64,000 bases of DNA, from positions 7,773,200 to 7,837,199 of the forward strand of contig NW_004955480.1 in assembly GCF_000276665.1 (NCBI RefSeq), read 5' to 3'. The notes beneath the pieces are model-generated. The model was given only the letters and a program-made list of their open reading frames with translations, was not told the origin of the DNA and made no database searches. Shown piece by piece: positions 54,540-64,000 of the stretch. This DNA is from Chinchilla lanigera. Taxonomy: Eukaryota; Chordata; Mammalia; Rodentia; Chinchillidae. How positions within the stretch are numbered: the stretch's first letter is position 1; every line of letters begins with the position of its first letter. Made by a program: the position numbers and the translations under genes.

Positions 54540-57500
54540 CCACAATACATATTGTCTTTTCATTGCTGTTTGAAAACTTACCCACAGCAGTGTTCTCCTC
54601 CATGAAAGTATATACCTAAGCTATCGTATTTATTAAGCATCCAGAATGGAAAGTGAATAGTAATAGTTGCTTATTATTTGAAATTGATACCAAACTAAAA
54701 AAGTGTCAGAAACAACAGAAGCATTTTGCATATAAACATAAATTTAAAATTGAAAAGAGGGAACTATAATAGATGTAAATAAGAGAGCAATTTGAAAAGC
54801 TAAGGCCTTGAAATAAAATTAACAAAGTTATAAAAGCTGGAGACACCAAGTGAATTATTTTGAGAAGCCACAAATTTATTATGCATTTGAAATAAATTTG
54901 GGTCACGAAGATCACAGACAAAAAACTGGGTCTGGATAAGAACGATGACACTTAATCAATTTCTGCAAGAATCACAGAGTGCATTCACCTGTCAGTATCT
55001 CAGAAGATACTGGAAAAATATTTTAACAGAAAAGCTGACTAATGAGAATAAAACCAAAATATGAAAGATCACAGTTCAAAAGAACTTAAAGGCAGTGAGT
55101 AAAGAGAAAAATTACTCAGTTATCAAAATACATGAAAGTTAGACTAGAATCACTAAGAAAGGGTAAAAGGTTATTCCAAATATTATATGCAAGCTTCTGA
55201 TTATCAGCAACTATTTTATGCATAGTCAAAAGAAGTAGTAACTCACCACTGGTGAATAATGAAAATAGGATAATAAAATATTCTGAAAGACAAAACCTGA
55301 AAAGGCCAGCAACATGAAAGGGGTTGGGGGTGTAAAATAAGCTCTCCTCTGTCTCCTGCATTTTCAAATGGAAGTCTTTGCTAGCTGGAATTATAAAGGG
55401 AGATTTTTGACCATTAGCAACAAACTTACTGGAAGATCTGAGATTAACAGCTTCTTGATAGTTGACTAAATGATGAACACTATTCTAAGCATGATCTAAG
55501 CATGACATGTCTATTTTGTTTCTGTGATGGAAAAATAACAATGTTCTTTCTTTTCTAAGAGAGAAACTTGGAATTGGGAGCTTGCTAGATCATCACCAAG
55601 GTCCTTTTCATCAGAATTCTGGAATTTTCCAAAAGCTTAAAATCCAATACAAAATAAACATATATCCGATTGTGAATAAAATGTCCTATTAGCCAACACA
55701 GCATGGATTTATGTTCATACACTCTTACTATATAAACAGTACAACCCTGTAGGCACTCAGAATACCTTGTATAAAACATTCCTTTGAACAAAGCATAACT
55801 TGCAGTAAATCCTATTTATAATGGTTTCAGTCACAGTCTCATGCCAGAGAAATGCTTTTAGAAATAAGACTTTGCTCATGACTATTTTAGTTAAGTTCTA
55901 ACAGGTACATTAGAACCAAAGGCATATTATTCAATCTGTGAAACAAACTGAGCTAATGTCCTTTGGAAATCCATGGAAGGGAGCCCAGAAAGGATAAAAC
56001 ATAATAACAAAAAAAAAGAGAAATGATTGCCAAAGGTAGAAAACATTATTACCAAAGCCCAGATATATAATAAACTCACACAAATTCAGTGTAAAGATTG
56101 TACTGGGCCCAGCAGTGTATTTTATTTCTTTAGAACCTCCGTGGCAAAGCATTTCACATTTTCTCAAAACCTCAACTCTTATTTTTCCCCTTGTAGATAA
56201 AATGGTGAGTAAATTAAATTCAGGACTATAGTTTATGAATTAGATACGTGGCTTTTATGGTTCAGAAAACAGAAGTCATAGACTGCCAAAATCATTTTCA
56301 ATTGAGAAATACAGATATAAATAAAATCGTACTCTATTCAGTGTCTGCATCTAGCTGACTGAAGCGAACTATATTACAGTAATCATCTCGAATACTATTT
56401 CAGATGCTGTTGACTGTCACCTTCAGGCAGTGTTCTTAAACTAAGGTGTGAACTGGTACAAACATAGAAACTTATTCACAATGCAGAAACCCTGAGGCCT
56501 AAGACAAAAACTGGAGCTTTAGAGACCAGAAGGTGAGTGAGAATCCATCAGACCAAAGATAGAGTGAATGCACAGAATATAAAGAAGGTGCCTACTTACA
56601 GACCTTTAATGTGTTGTCAATACAGTTACTGCACTTCAATTCCCTGCACTCACATTTGAGAACTAATTACAAAGAGCTCTCTAGTTAAGGGCTTAATACT
56701 TTCCTCAAATCTTCATAGACGGGCCTATCTTGCTGCTTTTAATACAGAATTCAAGAATCTAAAAAGGAGTTTTGATAGACTTTGGCACAAACTTTTGGAG
56801 CTGGAAGAAGTCTAGCTCCACCAGAGTCTAATCCAATACTCAATTTGGGAAAATGAAAGAGAAAAGGGCCACTTGTGCTCATTTAGTTAGACTTTCTAGT
56901 TGGAGAGACAAAGAGAATCCAGGTGTTTTCATGATGTGGGGCTCTTTCAAAGCATTTGAGGTTTCAATTACAGTAGTCCAGAAAAATATAGGGAACTAAT
57001 TTCAAACATTTTGGGGTGGAGGGAAAGCACCAGAAATGCAGGGAAGAGATAAACTGCTTTTTAATTGCAAATGAAAATTTCATAGTCTAAATAAAAGGAA
57101 GTATTCAAAGTTACTATAAAGGGAAAAGAAAAAAGGAAATAGTATTTTTTCTAACTCCACTTACAAAAAGGACATTGCATTATTTACTAATGAAGTGCAC
57201 TGAGGACCAGTGTGAAAATCTTTCCAGAGTCCCACAATGAAGTATGTGGCCAAGAAAGTATTTCTCCCAAGGACTGAAACTACAGAACCGGTGTTCTTTG
57301 CATCGTGCATATGTGCAAACTGAAAAACATCACTAATTTAAAAACTTGTGATTTTATGAAATGGTGGACCCTAATAATTTGGGTTAGACATAAAGCCATC
57401 AGAGTTTATATGCTTTGTAACAGTAATTACTGGAAGCCCTGAATCCCTGGTTTATAAACACTAGATCAAATGTACTTTGGTCACAAAGCTATAATTGTTT

Positions 57501-57920
57501 ATCTTTAATAAAATATGAAGTTACTCAATTTATTTTTGAAAACTATGCATGCTATTCATCAATTTTCCATTCTTTTTAAAAATAGTATTTTGTATTTCCC
57601 AATCTTCAAACAATAGCTATTTAGTGGCTACACCAACCACAAGACTTCTCAACTTCCCACTTTGAACTCATATCCAGTATTTGTCACTTTCATCTATTAA
57701 AATTATTTTCCACCAACACAGTATTTCTTTTACCAGTCAAGAGTACAATGATCTGCTCGTTGCTGGCAGAATTATGTTCAAGTTGAATTAGCAGAGTTTA
57801 TCATCCAAATCTTTTTTCTTATAACTTACAGTAAAGTTATTATAGAATAGTATTTGAATTTTCATTAATAGGGTTACTGTATTTTTAAAACATTCCTGTT
57901 ATTTACTGATAGTGCTATAA
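54540..57920. other. Long repeat-poor, AT-rich non-coding stretch
   Basis: About 3.4 kb without a single transposon I can name and without a convincing exon. This low repeat density just upstream of the CpG island may reflect regulatory constraint, or simply old sequence whose repeats have decayed. Confidence 0.35.
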
Positions 57921-57932
57921 ATCTAAACATCT

Positions 57933-58043
57933 TTTTTTTGTTTGTTTGTTTTTGTTTTGTTTTTCTCCGGTATAGGGAACTGAACTCACGACCTTGCGCT
58001 TGCCAGGCAGGCACTTTTGCCGCTGAGCTAAATCCCCAGCCCC
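57933..58043 (-). mobile_element. ID SINE (antisense)
   Basis: The minus strand reads GGGGCTGGGGATTTAGCTCA, GCGGCAAAAGTGCCTGCCTGG, CAAGCGCAAGGTCGTGAGTTC, then AGTTCCCTATACCGGAGAAAAAC and an A/C tail. Flanks CTAAACATCT (57,923-57,932) and TTAAACCTCT (58,044-58,053) match at 8 of 10, a slightly decayed target duplication. Confidence 0.9.
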
Positions 58044-58117
58044 TTAAACCTCTATCTTTATGATATGAAAACATTATAGTATTTTGGGTATTATTTACCT
58101 TCTGCCGAGATTTGCTG

Positions 58118-58202
58118 GTTTTTCTTTTTTTTTTTTTTTTTGAGACAGGATCTCACTATGTTACCCTGGCTGTCCTTAAACTTGTAATCTTCCTGTCTCA
58201 GC
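58118..58202 (-). mobile_element. B1 SINE fragment (antisense)
   Basis: A T-rich run, then TTTGAGACAGGATCTCACTATGTTACCCTGGCTGTCCTTAAACTTG and CTTCCTGTCTCAGCC. The 5' half of the element is missing. Confidence 0.8.
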
Positions 58203-58209
58203 CATAACT

Positions 58210-59398
58210 TAATGTTTTGAAGATTTGGAGTACATATTTGAAGGTATCCTTTCCTGAACTTTGAGTGAATTTCAATAGGTTGATTAACTTAAGAAAATCA
58301 ATTTTCTGTATAGTCAACGATATATGTAATTATCCGTACAGTACTTACATAGAACAGTGTCAACAGAAAAGTTTATATTCATGTTTAAAAATCTTAGTAT
58401 GTTTTCAGTATGAGCTTGGTTTGCAGTTGCACAACAAATAAAATAACACAGTCCTAAAAAAAAAAAATAATGCAGTTCTAGTGAAAAGATCTAATTGAAG
58501 AGCAGCTACAAATCCCTCACCTTTCCCACATTTCCACTTTGTTCGTCTTACTGGTCAGAACACTTTCAGTGGCTAGGGTGAACACGGTCATTTCTCTCCT
58601 TCCTTTGCTGATTATCTGAAGGAAAAGACAGCCTTTGGAACACAATGTCTTTCCCCAGGCCTGACCTACAAAATGAGAGAAATCCCTTCCTACATTTGGC
58701 CGCTTTAGCGGGAAAAATGGGTTTCCTTCTCTTCCAACCCATGACTTGAAGGAACAAGACAGTAAATGTGGTGCGACAGTAAACAGAAAATTACATCAAC
58801 AAGCAATAAAAGAATACTTCCTTCTTGACAGCCCGTACCTAATGGGATGAGGATGATTTTACACAAAAGCTAGTAATAGAAATTGCGCAGGACAGAACTT
58901 TTAGAGGCCAGTGTTATCAGTATCTTTTTCCAAAACGATTTATATACTTTGACTTGGGCATTTGTTTTTAATTGGCTCAGTAAGGCTCAGTTTTAAGCCA
59001 AAGCGACCTGACCCAAACAGAATTGTATGGACAACGGCCGCAGGAACAAAGTTTAGGAGTGCAATTCTGTGAGCTGTCCCGTTTCACCCAGGTCAAGCAA
59101 GTCCCAAAGGCTGCACTGATTGGTTCCCCCAGTCCACCGGCAAGGTGAAGGTCAGCTCCTACCTGCCAGGCTTTGTAAGCCCACCTTGGTCCCTCACCTG
59201 GGCCTCCCCCCGCAGGCTGCTCTCCAAAGCAGCCCACCCAGCTTTAAACTTGCTAAGAATCTGCAATCAGGTAACCGGCCGCTGACAGCAAAACCCTGAT
59301 CAATCAACGCTCGAATTTTACTTGTAAGGAAGTTTCCAGGCAGCTTAAGTGTTCCGGGAACAATTCGTCTTGCTTTTGCTAATCAAAAGGTTACAAGG
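58210..59398. other. Island-proximal non-coding stretch
   Basis: No recognised repeat. GC content and CpG frequency climb from about 58,980 onward toward the island. Confidence 0.4.
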
Positions 59399-59399
59399 G

Positions 59400-60862
59400 C
59401 ACAGGTGAGATCCAAAGTTGGCATAGTGCAGAGAGGTGCCACTGTCCGCGTCACTGCAGGCGCAGCGACCACGTGAGAAGCTGGTGACAACCCCCACCCC
59501 GCACCCCCGGCACCTCCCCTAGCGGGACCCCTAAGCGGGCGACCTCGTGCCGGGGCGGAGCGCAGGTCCCGCTCCGGGTCAGGCAGGTGACACCGTCCGC
59601 AACACCACTCCCGACACTCGGGCCAGAGTGGCCGCCCCGCGTGCAACCCCGAGAGCCCCGGCCCGTCGGGCTGAGCCCCCGCGCCCCACCTGTTGTGCGC
59701 CCCCCCAACCCCCCAGTTTCTTCTGGCCCAAGTGCTTCGGAAACTCCCCAAGCCAGGCAATGTGACGGTGACCAGCGACCATAAATATGCAGGAGAGATG
59801 GAGCCAAAACGGCAGACACGCGGGGCCGGCGCTCGCGGGGGACGGGCAGCTGGAGCCGGGCGCGAGTCGCCGCGGCCGCGCTGCCAAGNNNNNNNNNNNN
59901 NNNNNNNNNNNNNNNNNNNNNNNNNNNNNNNNNNNNNNNNNNNNNNNNNNNNNNNNNNNNNNNNNNNNNNNNNNNNNNNNNNNNNNNNNNNNNNNNNNNN
60001 NNNNNNNNNNNNNNNNNNNNNNNNNNNNNNNNNNNNNNNNNNNNNNNNNNNNNNNNNNNNNNNNNNNNNNNNNNNNNNNNNNNNNNNNNNNNNNNNNNNN
60101 NNNNNNNNNNNNNNNNNNNNNNNNNNNNNNNNNNNNNNNNNNNNNNNNNNNNNNNNNNNNNNNNNNNNNNNNNNNNNNNNNNNNNNNNNNNNNNNNNNNN
60201 NNNNNNNNNNNNNNNNNNNNNNNNNNNNNNNNNNNNNNNNNNNNNNNNNNNNNNNNNNNNNNNNNNNNNNNNNNNNNNNNNNNNNNNNNNNNNNNNNNNN
60301 NNNNNNNNNNNNNNNNNNNNNNNNNNNNNNNNNNNNNNNNNNNNNNNNNNNNNNNNNNNNNNNNNNNNNNNNNNNNNNNNNNNNNNNNNNNNNNNNNNNN
60401 NNNNNNNNNNNNNNNNNNNNNNNNNNNNNNNNNNNNNNNNNNNNNNNNNNNNNNNNNNNNNNNNNNNNNNNNNNNNNNNNNNNNNNNNNNNNNNNNNNNN
60501 NNNNNNNNNNNNNNNNNNNNNNNNNNNNNNNNNNNNNNNNNNNNNNNNNNNNNNNNNNNNNNNNNNNNNNNNNNNNNNNNNNNNNNNNNNNNNNNNNNNN
60601 NNNNNNNNNNNNNNNNNNNNNNNNNNNNNNNNNNNNNNNNNNNNNNNNNNNNNNNNNNNNNNNNNNNNNNNNNNNNNNCCGGGCGTCGCGGCCCGGCGGG
60701 GCCGAGGGCGGCGCGCAGCGCGCGAAGGGGGCGCGCGGTGTCTCGCGGATCTTCGTGCCAAGGTGACTGTTGCTGCTGCCTCTGCTGCTGCTGTGTGTTT
60801 TGAGCGAACTTGAACCCGAGGAACCTGTTAACTTGCCCTCCAAATAGATTATTTCCCGGACG
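59400..60862. promoter_or_regulatory. CpG island with assembly gap, likely gene start
   Basis: GC-rich, CpG-dense sequence on both sides of a gap, sharply ending near 60,862. Visible features are an E-box CACCTG (59,686-59,691), a TATA-like CATAAATATG (59,780-59,789), GGCGCGCAGCGCGCG near 60,711, and a CTG-rich stretch at 60,769-60,792. CCAAG followed by GTGACT at 60,758-60,768 could be a splice donor for a plus-strand first exon, but this is weak. Such islands mark housekeeping or developmental promoters. Strand, gene identity and first exon are unresolved because the core is missing. Long frames spanning the gap are artefacts of reading through N. Confidence 0.75.
59889..60678. other. Assembly gap (790 N)
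   Basis: Run of undetermined bases in the middle of the CpG island. Gaps of this type often arise in extremely GC-rich sequence. The true length may differ from 790. Confidence 0.99.
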
Positions 60863-60863
60863 C

Positions 60864-63540
60864 GGCTGACGAGTGTGGAAATGACCGGGAAGTTGAGTCG
60901 TTTTTCCCAGAACAGAAATATTTAGCGCTCCTTAAAATGCTACATGGGAACTTTTTCCTAAACTGAAACTGCCACATAAGAAAATACGAACCGCACACGG
61001 ACCCTTCCCGTGACGCTTTGAAGCGTGTTGTAATACAGTTCCAGCGAGGTCTAGGGTTAAGGATGGCTTTTAAAGAATTTTTTACAAATTACGTTTGTAT
61101 TCATATTGCAGTTGTGTATTAGGATTGAAAGGAAGCTTTTGAGATGTATGTTTTATTTAATATAGAGTGGTCGCCTGGTTTTAATTCTTATATAATTCTG
61201 AATCGTGTAACAGCAGCTGAACCATAACTCCGTTAAATCTCTTCCAACTAAGAAATTGATTCTAATACAGTTGAATAGGGGCTCCAATAGCCGGTATTTC
61301 CTGCAAGTCAGGCAAATAAATGTTTAGGTTGGCCTACTGCATCATTGATTGTGCTTGGGTGTTGCAATTATGGGAGTACTTAAAGGCTGGTTAGAGGAGG
61401 TCCTACTTGGCTTGCTAATTCTAGGAAATGGGCGTAGATTTTTGAATAGGTCCACATCTTTGAAAACTTAAGACTTTGAAAACTGTAGACTGTGCCTCGT
61501 TTGGTCTCCTTCAGTTAACCACTTAAAATTTCTCAACCCTACTTTATTTGGTTTAGCTTTTGGTTAAACACTTGCTTGCAAGGGTATTTACTTTCTGAAT
61601 TGGCAGGCTCTAAGGAAGATAAAATATTAAATTCTCAGCTGTCTGTTTAGACTTGACCGTTGAAAGTACTCTTGTGCAAATAGATGTGGCCAGGTTTCAC
61701 TATAGTTTCTTTAAAATATTTCTGACTTTCAGGAAAGCCAACGTTTTTCGAAGCCGTTTCGTTGTTTGCATGAGAGCAAATGAAGTTACCAGGGAATAGC
61801 ACCTGCTTATTTCTTGGTTCTTCTGGGAAGTAGCCGGGATGGGTATGGATGCTGGGACTTGCGTAGGTGTTATCATAGCACGCACTCCTTCGCTAAGGTG
61901 GTTCTCTGAACCTGGTGCTCAGCTTGTAACCCACAGTTGCACAAAGTCCTCCTGAGAGAAGCTTCCAGCTTCAGCCGTTGGCATGGTCAACTCCATCGAT
62001 TCTGTGTGAGGAGAGATGACGGTGGCCACTCCTGTTTGTTAAGTCACAGTAGCCTGGGGCCAGGACCTAGGCGAACACCCCGGAGGAGGTTAAGCTTGGG
62101 CCTTCCTGTGGTCTCCCCTGTCTGATGATGTCCGCTCCGCATACAGCTCTGGCGCTGCTGACGCCCGCCTGTAAGTGATGCTGCCCTTACACAAGCGTCC
62201 GCACTTTGTTAGTGTTCTTTAGCCACTCTCCTGACACTCTGACTCTCCAGGGCTGCTCCCTTGCCCTGATGTGTGACCTTTCCCCTCTCTTTTCCAGACT
62301 TTAGAAAACTCTCTGCTGGGCCTGAGGGCGTTTGAGTAGCACCCCACCTAGTGTCAGACGTAAAGCACTGCTGTCTGAGTCTGGCCTGTCCTAGGCGCTC
62401 CACTCTGTAGTTACTCCCCTGCACTTGTGCTGTTCTCTTCTGCAACTTAGGGCAGCCTTTGTCTCTCCTTTCTGAAAGTCGTATTCATAGTGTGTTGGTG
62501 GCCTGACCATCAGTTAGTTTCAAACTCCCCCCATCAGGCTCTTGGGAGACGATTGTTGGTCAGTTGGATTCCATAAATGAATATACAGTTCAAGTGCTTA
62601 GCCGTAATTTTTCCACCTGAGTGACATAACGTCTGATGAATGTTCATTTTGTTGTATTCTTGTCCTTCTGGATTTGTGTAGAAAAATGTACATATATATT
62701 AGTTCATGTATATACAGCAGTATGTACTGTGTGTGCTTCTCTACATCCTCTAGTCTTTTTCTTTTCACTCTTTTATTACTTAATTCTCAGAGCTCTCTTT
62801 TTGACGTACACCTCTCCTGAAAGTAGACTGCAACTTGTCTCCCTTGTTGCTACTTGCACCTTAACATGGAGATGGCTGTTTTATCATTCCCATCTGTGGG
62901 CACTGGCCTTGAACTCTGGGAATAATAGTCATTTAAAAAAAAAAAAAGACCTCCTCTGCCTCCTTTGTTTTTCATACTACCGATTTCTTTTGTATTTTTG
63001 GCATAAGACCAGGTGGTATTCCTTATTATCATGTTCTTGTATGTTTTTAACTCTTGACTCACCCACTCAAGTTCTGAGAGAGTTTCTGTATAGCCACATT
63101 CACCTTGGGAATCTACATTCAACAAGTCAACTTTGAACTAAGAATTAGGCAACCTGTGTTCTTGGCTTGATGCACTTGTTGAATTGCTTTGTAGACCCTG
63201 TGCTTGCTTTGACTGCTTGCCTAATCCATTTGGCTCTGTTTCATAACCCTGCTACTAAACAGTATCTAAATTATCTGAGTTGGTTTAGTTCATATGGAAA
63301 CTTCACAAAAGGCTCCGCATAAAATAAGTGCAATACCTACCAATGAGCATGAAACAGTGCTATGGAAAGTGAGTGTGTGAAATGCATCAGAGTAGGTCTT
63401 TCTTGTAAAATAAAAAACCTTAAAGTACAGTCCGGGCAAACGGTATTCTTCCTAGTGGTGACTCTTAACTTCCAGAGCTGAATTGTATCTACCTCTTGTT
63501 TCTCCTATTTGTCTTTATTCATCCTTAGACCTTCTTTGTA
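60864..63540. other. Unassigned stretch downstream of CpG island
   Basis: GC content drops abruptly. No transposon is recognised and no exon is confidently supported. If the island's gene is on the plus strand this is its first intron; if on the minus strand it is upstream DNA. A poly(A) run of about 13 lies at 62,936-62,947. Confidence 0.4.
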
Positions 63541-63544
63541 AGAG

Positions 63545-63655
63545 GTAGCTAGGCTGTTGCTATATACTTCAGGCTGGCCTTGAACTCATAGTGATCCTCC
63601 TGCCTCAGCCTCCTCAGTGCTGGGATTATAGGCATGCACCACCACACTTGGCCCC
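63545..63655 (-). mobile_element. B1 SINE (antisense)
   Basis: TAGCTAGGCTGTTGCTATATAC, CAGGCTGGCCTTGAACTCATAGTGATCCTCC, TGCCTCAGCCTCC, AGTGCTGGGATTATAGGCATGCACCACCACACTTGGCC. Nearly full length, tail replaced by AGAGG-type sequence. Confidence 0.88.
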
Positions 63656-63659
63656 TAGT

Positions 63660-64000
63660 GATCTTTTTAACAGTTCCCGCAGAAGATTTGCAGTAGGGAA
63701 AATATTTCAGCCATTCATATTCCTTGTGTTCTATCATTTATGTAATCAAAATTTTAGGTTCTTATAAATACAACTGTTTTATTGAGATAATTTTATCTTC
63801 ACCTCCCATAGAATACATTATATAGTTATTTCTGGCCTCAAACTCAGCTAATTCTGAAATTATGCTATACAGTTATTTTTATTTACAAAGGAAAGTAAAA
63901 ATAATTAAAAATCTTCTGGGAAATAATTTGGAGTAACCACAAGCCTAAGACAAATAAAGTAAAATTACCTTCGCTGAAAAGCTGATGTTCTGCTTTTCAA
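63660..64000. other. Unassigned non-coding stretch
   Basis: AT-rich, with no recognised repeat or exon to the window end. Confidence 0.35.

Noticed and set aside
59383..60843. Long frames (436-486 codons minus, 338-357 plus) over the CpG island
   Set aside because: Most of their length is the 790-N gap, where no stop can occur; the flanks are typical GC-rich random frames. Not evidence for a protein.
1..64000. An exciting undescribed biological system
   Set aside because: I looked for gene clusters, clustered RNA structures and unusual arrays on both strands. All strong signals reduce to mammalian transposons, microsatellites, candidate enhancers and one CpG island. I cannot support a claim beyond that.

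Overview
This window is mammalian nuclear DNA, almost certainly from a rodent outside the mouse/rat/hamster group. It has no bacterial-style gene organisation: open frames are short and random, and interspersed repeats typical of placental mammals are everywhere. The rodent call rests on three things. First, there are five near-identical ID-type SINEs (tRNA-derived, with a promoter like TAGCTCAGCG and a GAGTTCGGTTC box). Second, there are 7SL-derived B1 units. Third, several older composite elements join a B1 unit to an ID unit, as described for squirrel-, dormouse- and beaver-type rodents. I see no B2 elements, which argues against a murid. Genus and chromosome cannot be fixed from sequence alone.

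Layout. Bases 1-59,400 read as intergenic or long-intron DNA. They hold L1 fragments (4.6-5.75, 13, 24.3-25.6, 30.6 and 43.7-45.7 kb), L2 fragments (9.5-10.75, about 32, 40 and 51 kb), MIRs, MLT1/MST-type MaLR LTRs, three mariner remnants, a MER5A-like hAT fragment, and a lineage-specific set of LTRs about 360-420 bp long (27.2, 33.2, 37.7, 38.5-39.3, 41.1 and 42.6 kb). Three of those LTRs carry perfect 5-bp target duplications, and one sits inside another. Four of the five young ID SINEs have perfect target duplications of 11-18 bp. Between repeats are blocks with no recognisable repeat; those near 16.3-16.7, 35.5-35.8, 28.2-28.7 and 52.2-52.5 kb are rich in homeodomain/POU-like motifs and are candidate conserved enhancers.

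Bases 59,400-60,860 form a strong CpG island interrupted by a 790-base assembly gap (59,889-60,678). This is the one place where a gene start is well supported. The promoter, first exon and even the strand cannot be resolved because the core is missing. Bases 60,860-64,000 are ordinary AT-richer DNA, possibly a first intron, with one B1 element.

No intact protein-coding gene could be supported. I found no undescribed biological system. The most useful observations are the datable nested insertions, the twin-primed L1, the inverted mariner pair, the candidate regulatory blocks and the gapped CpG island.
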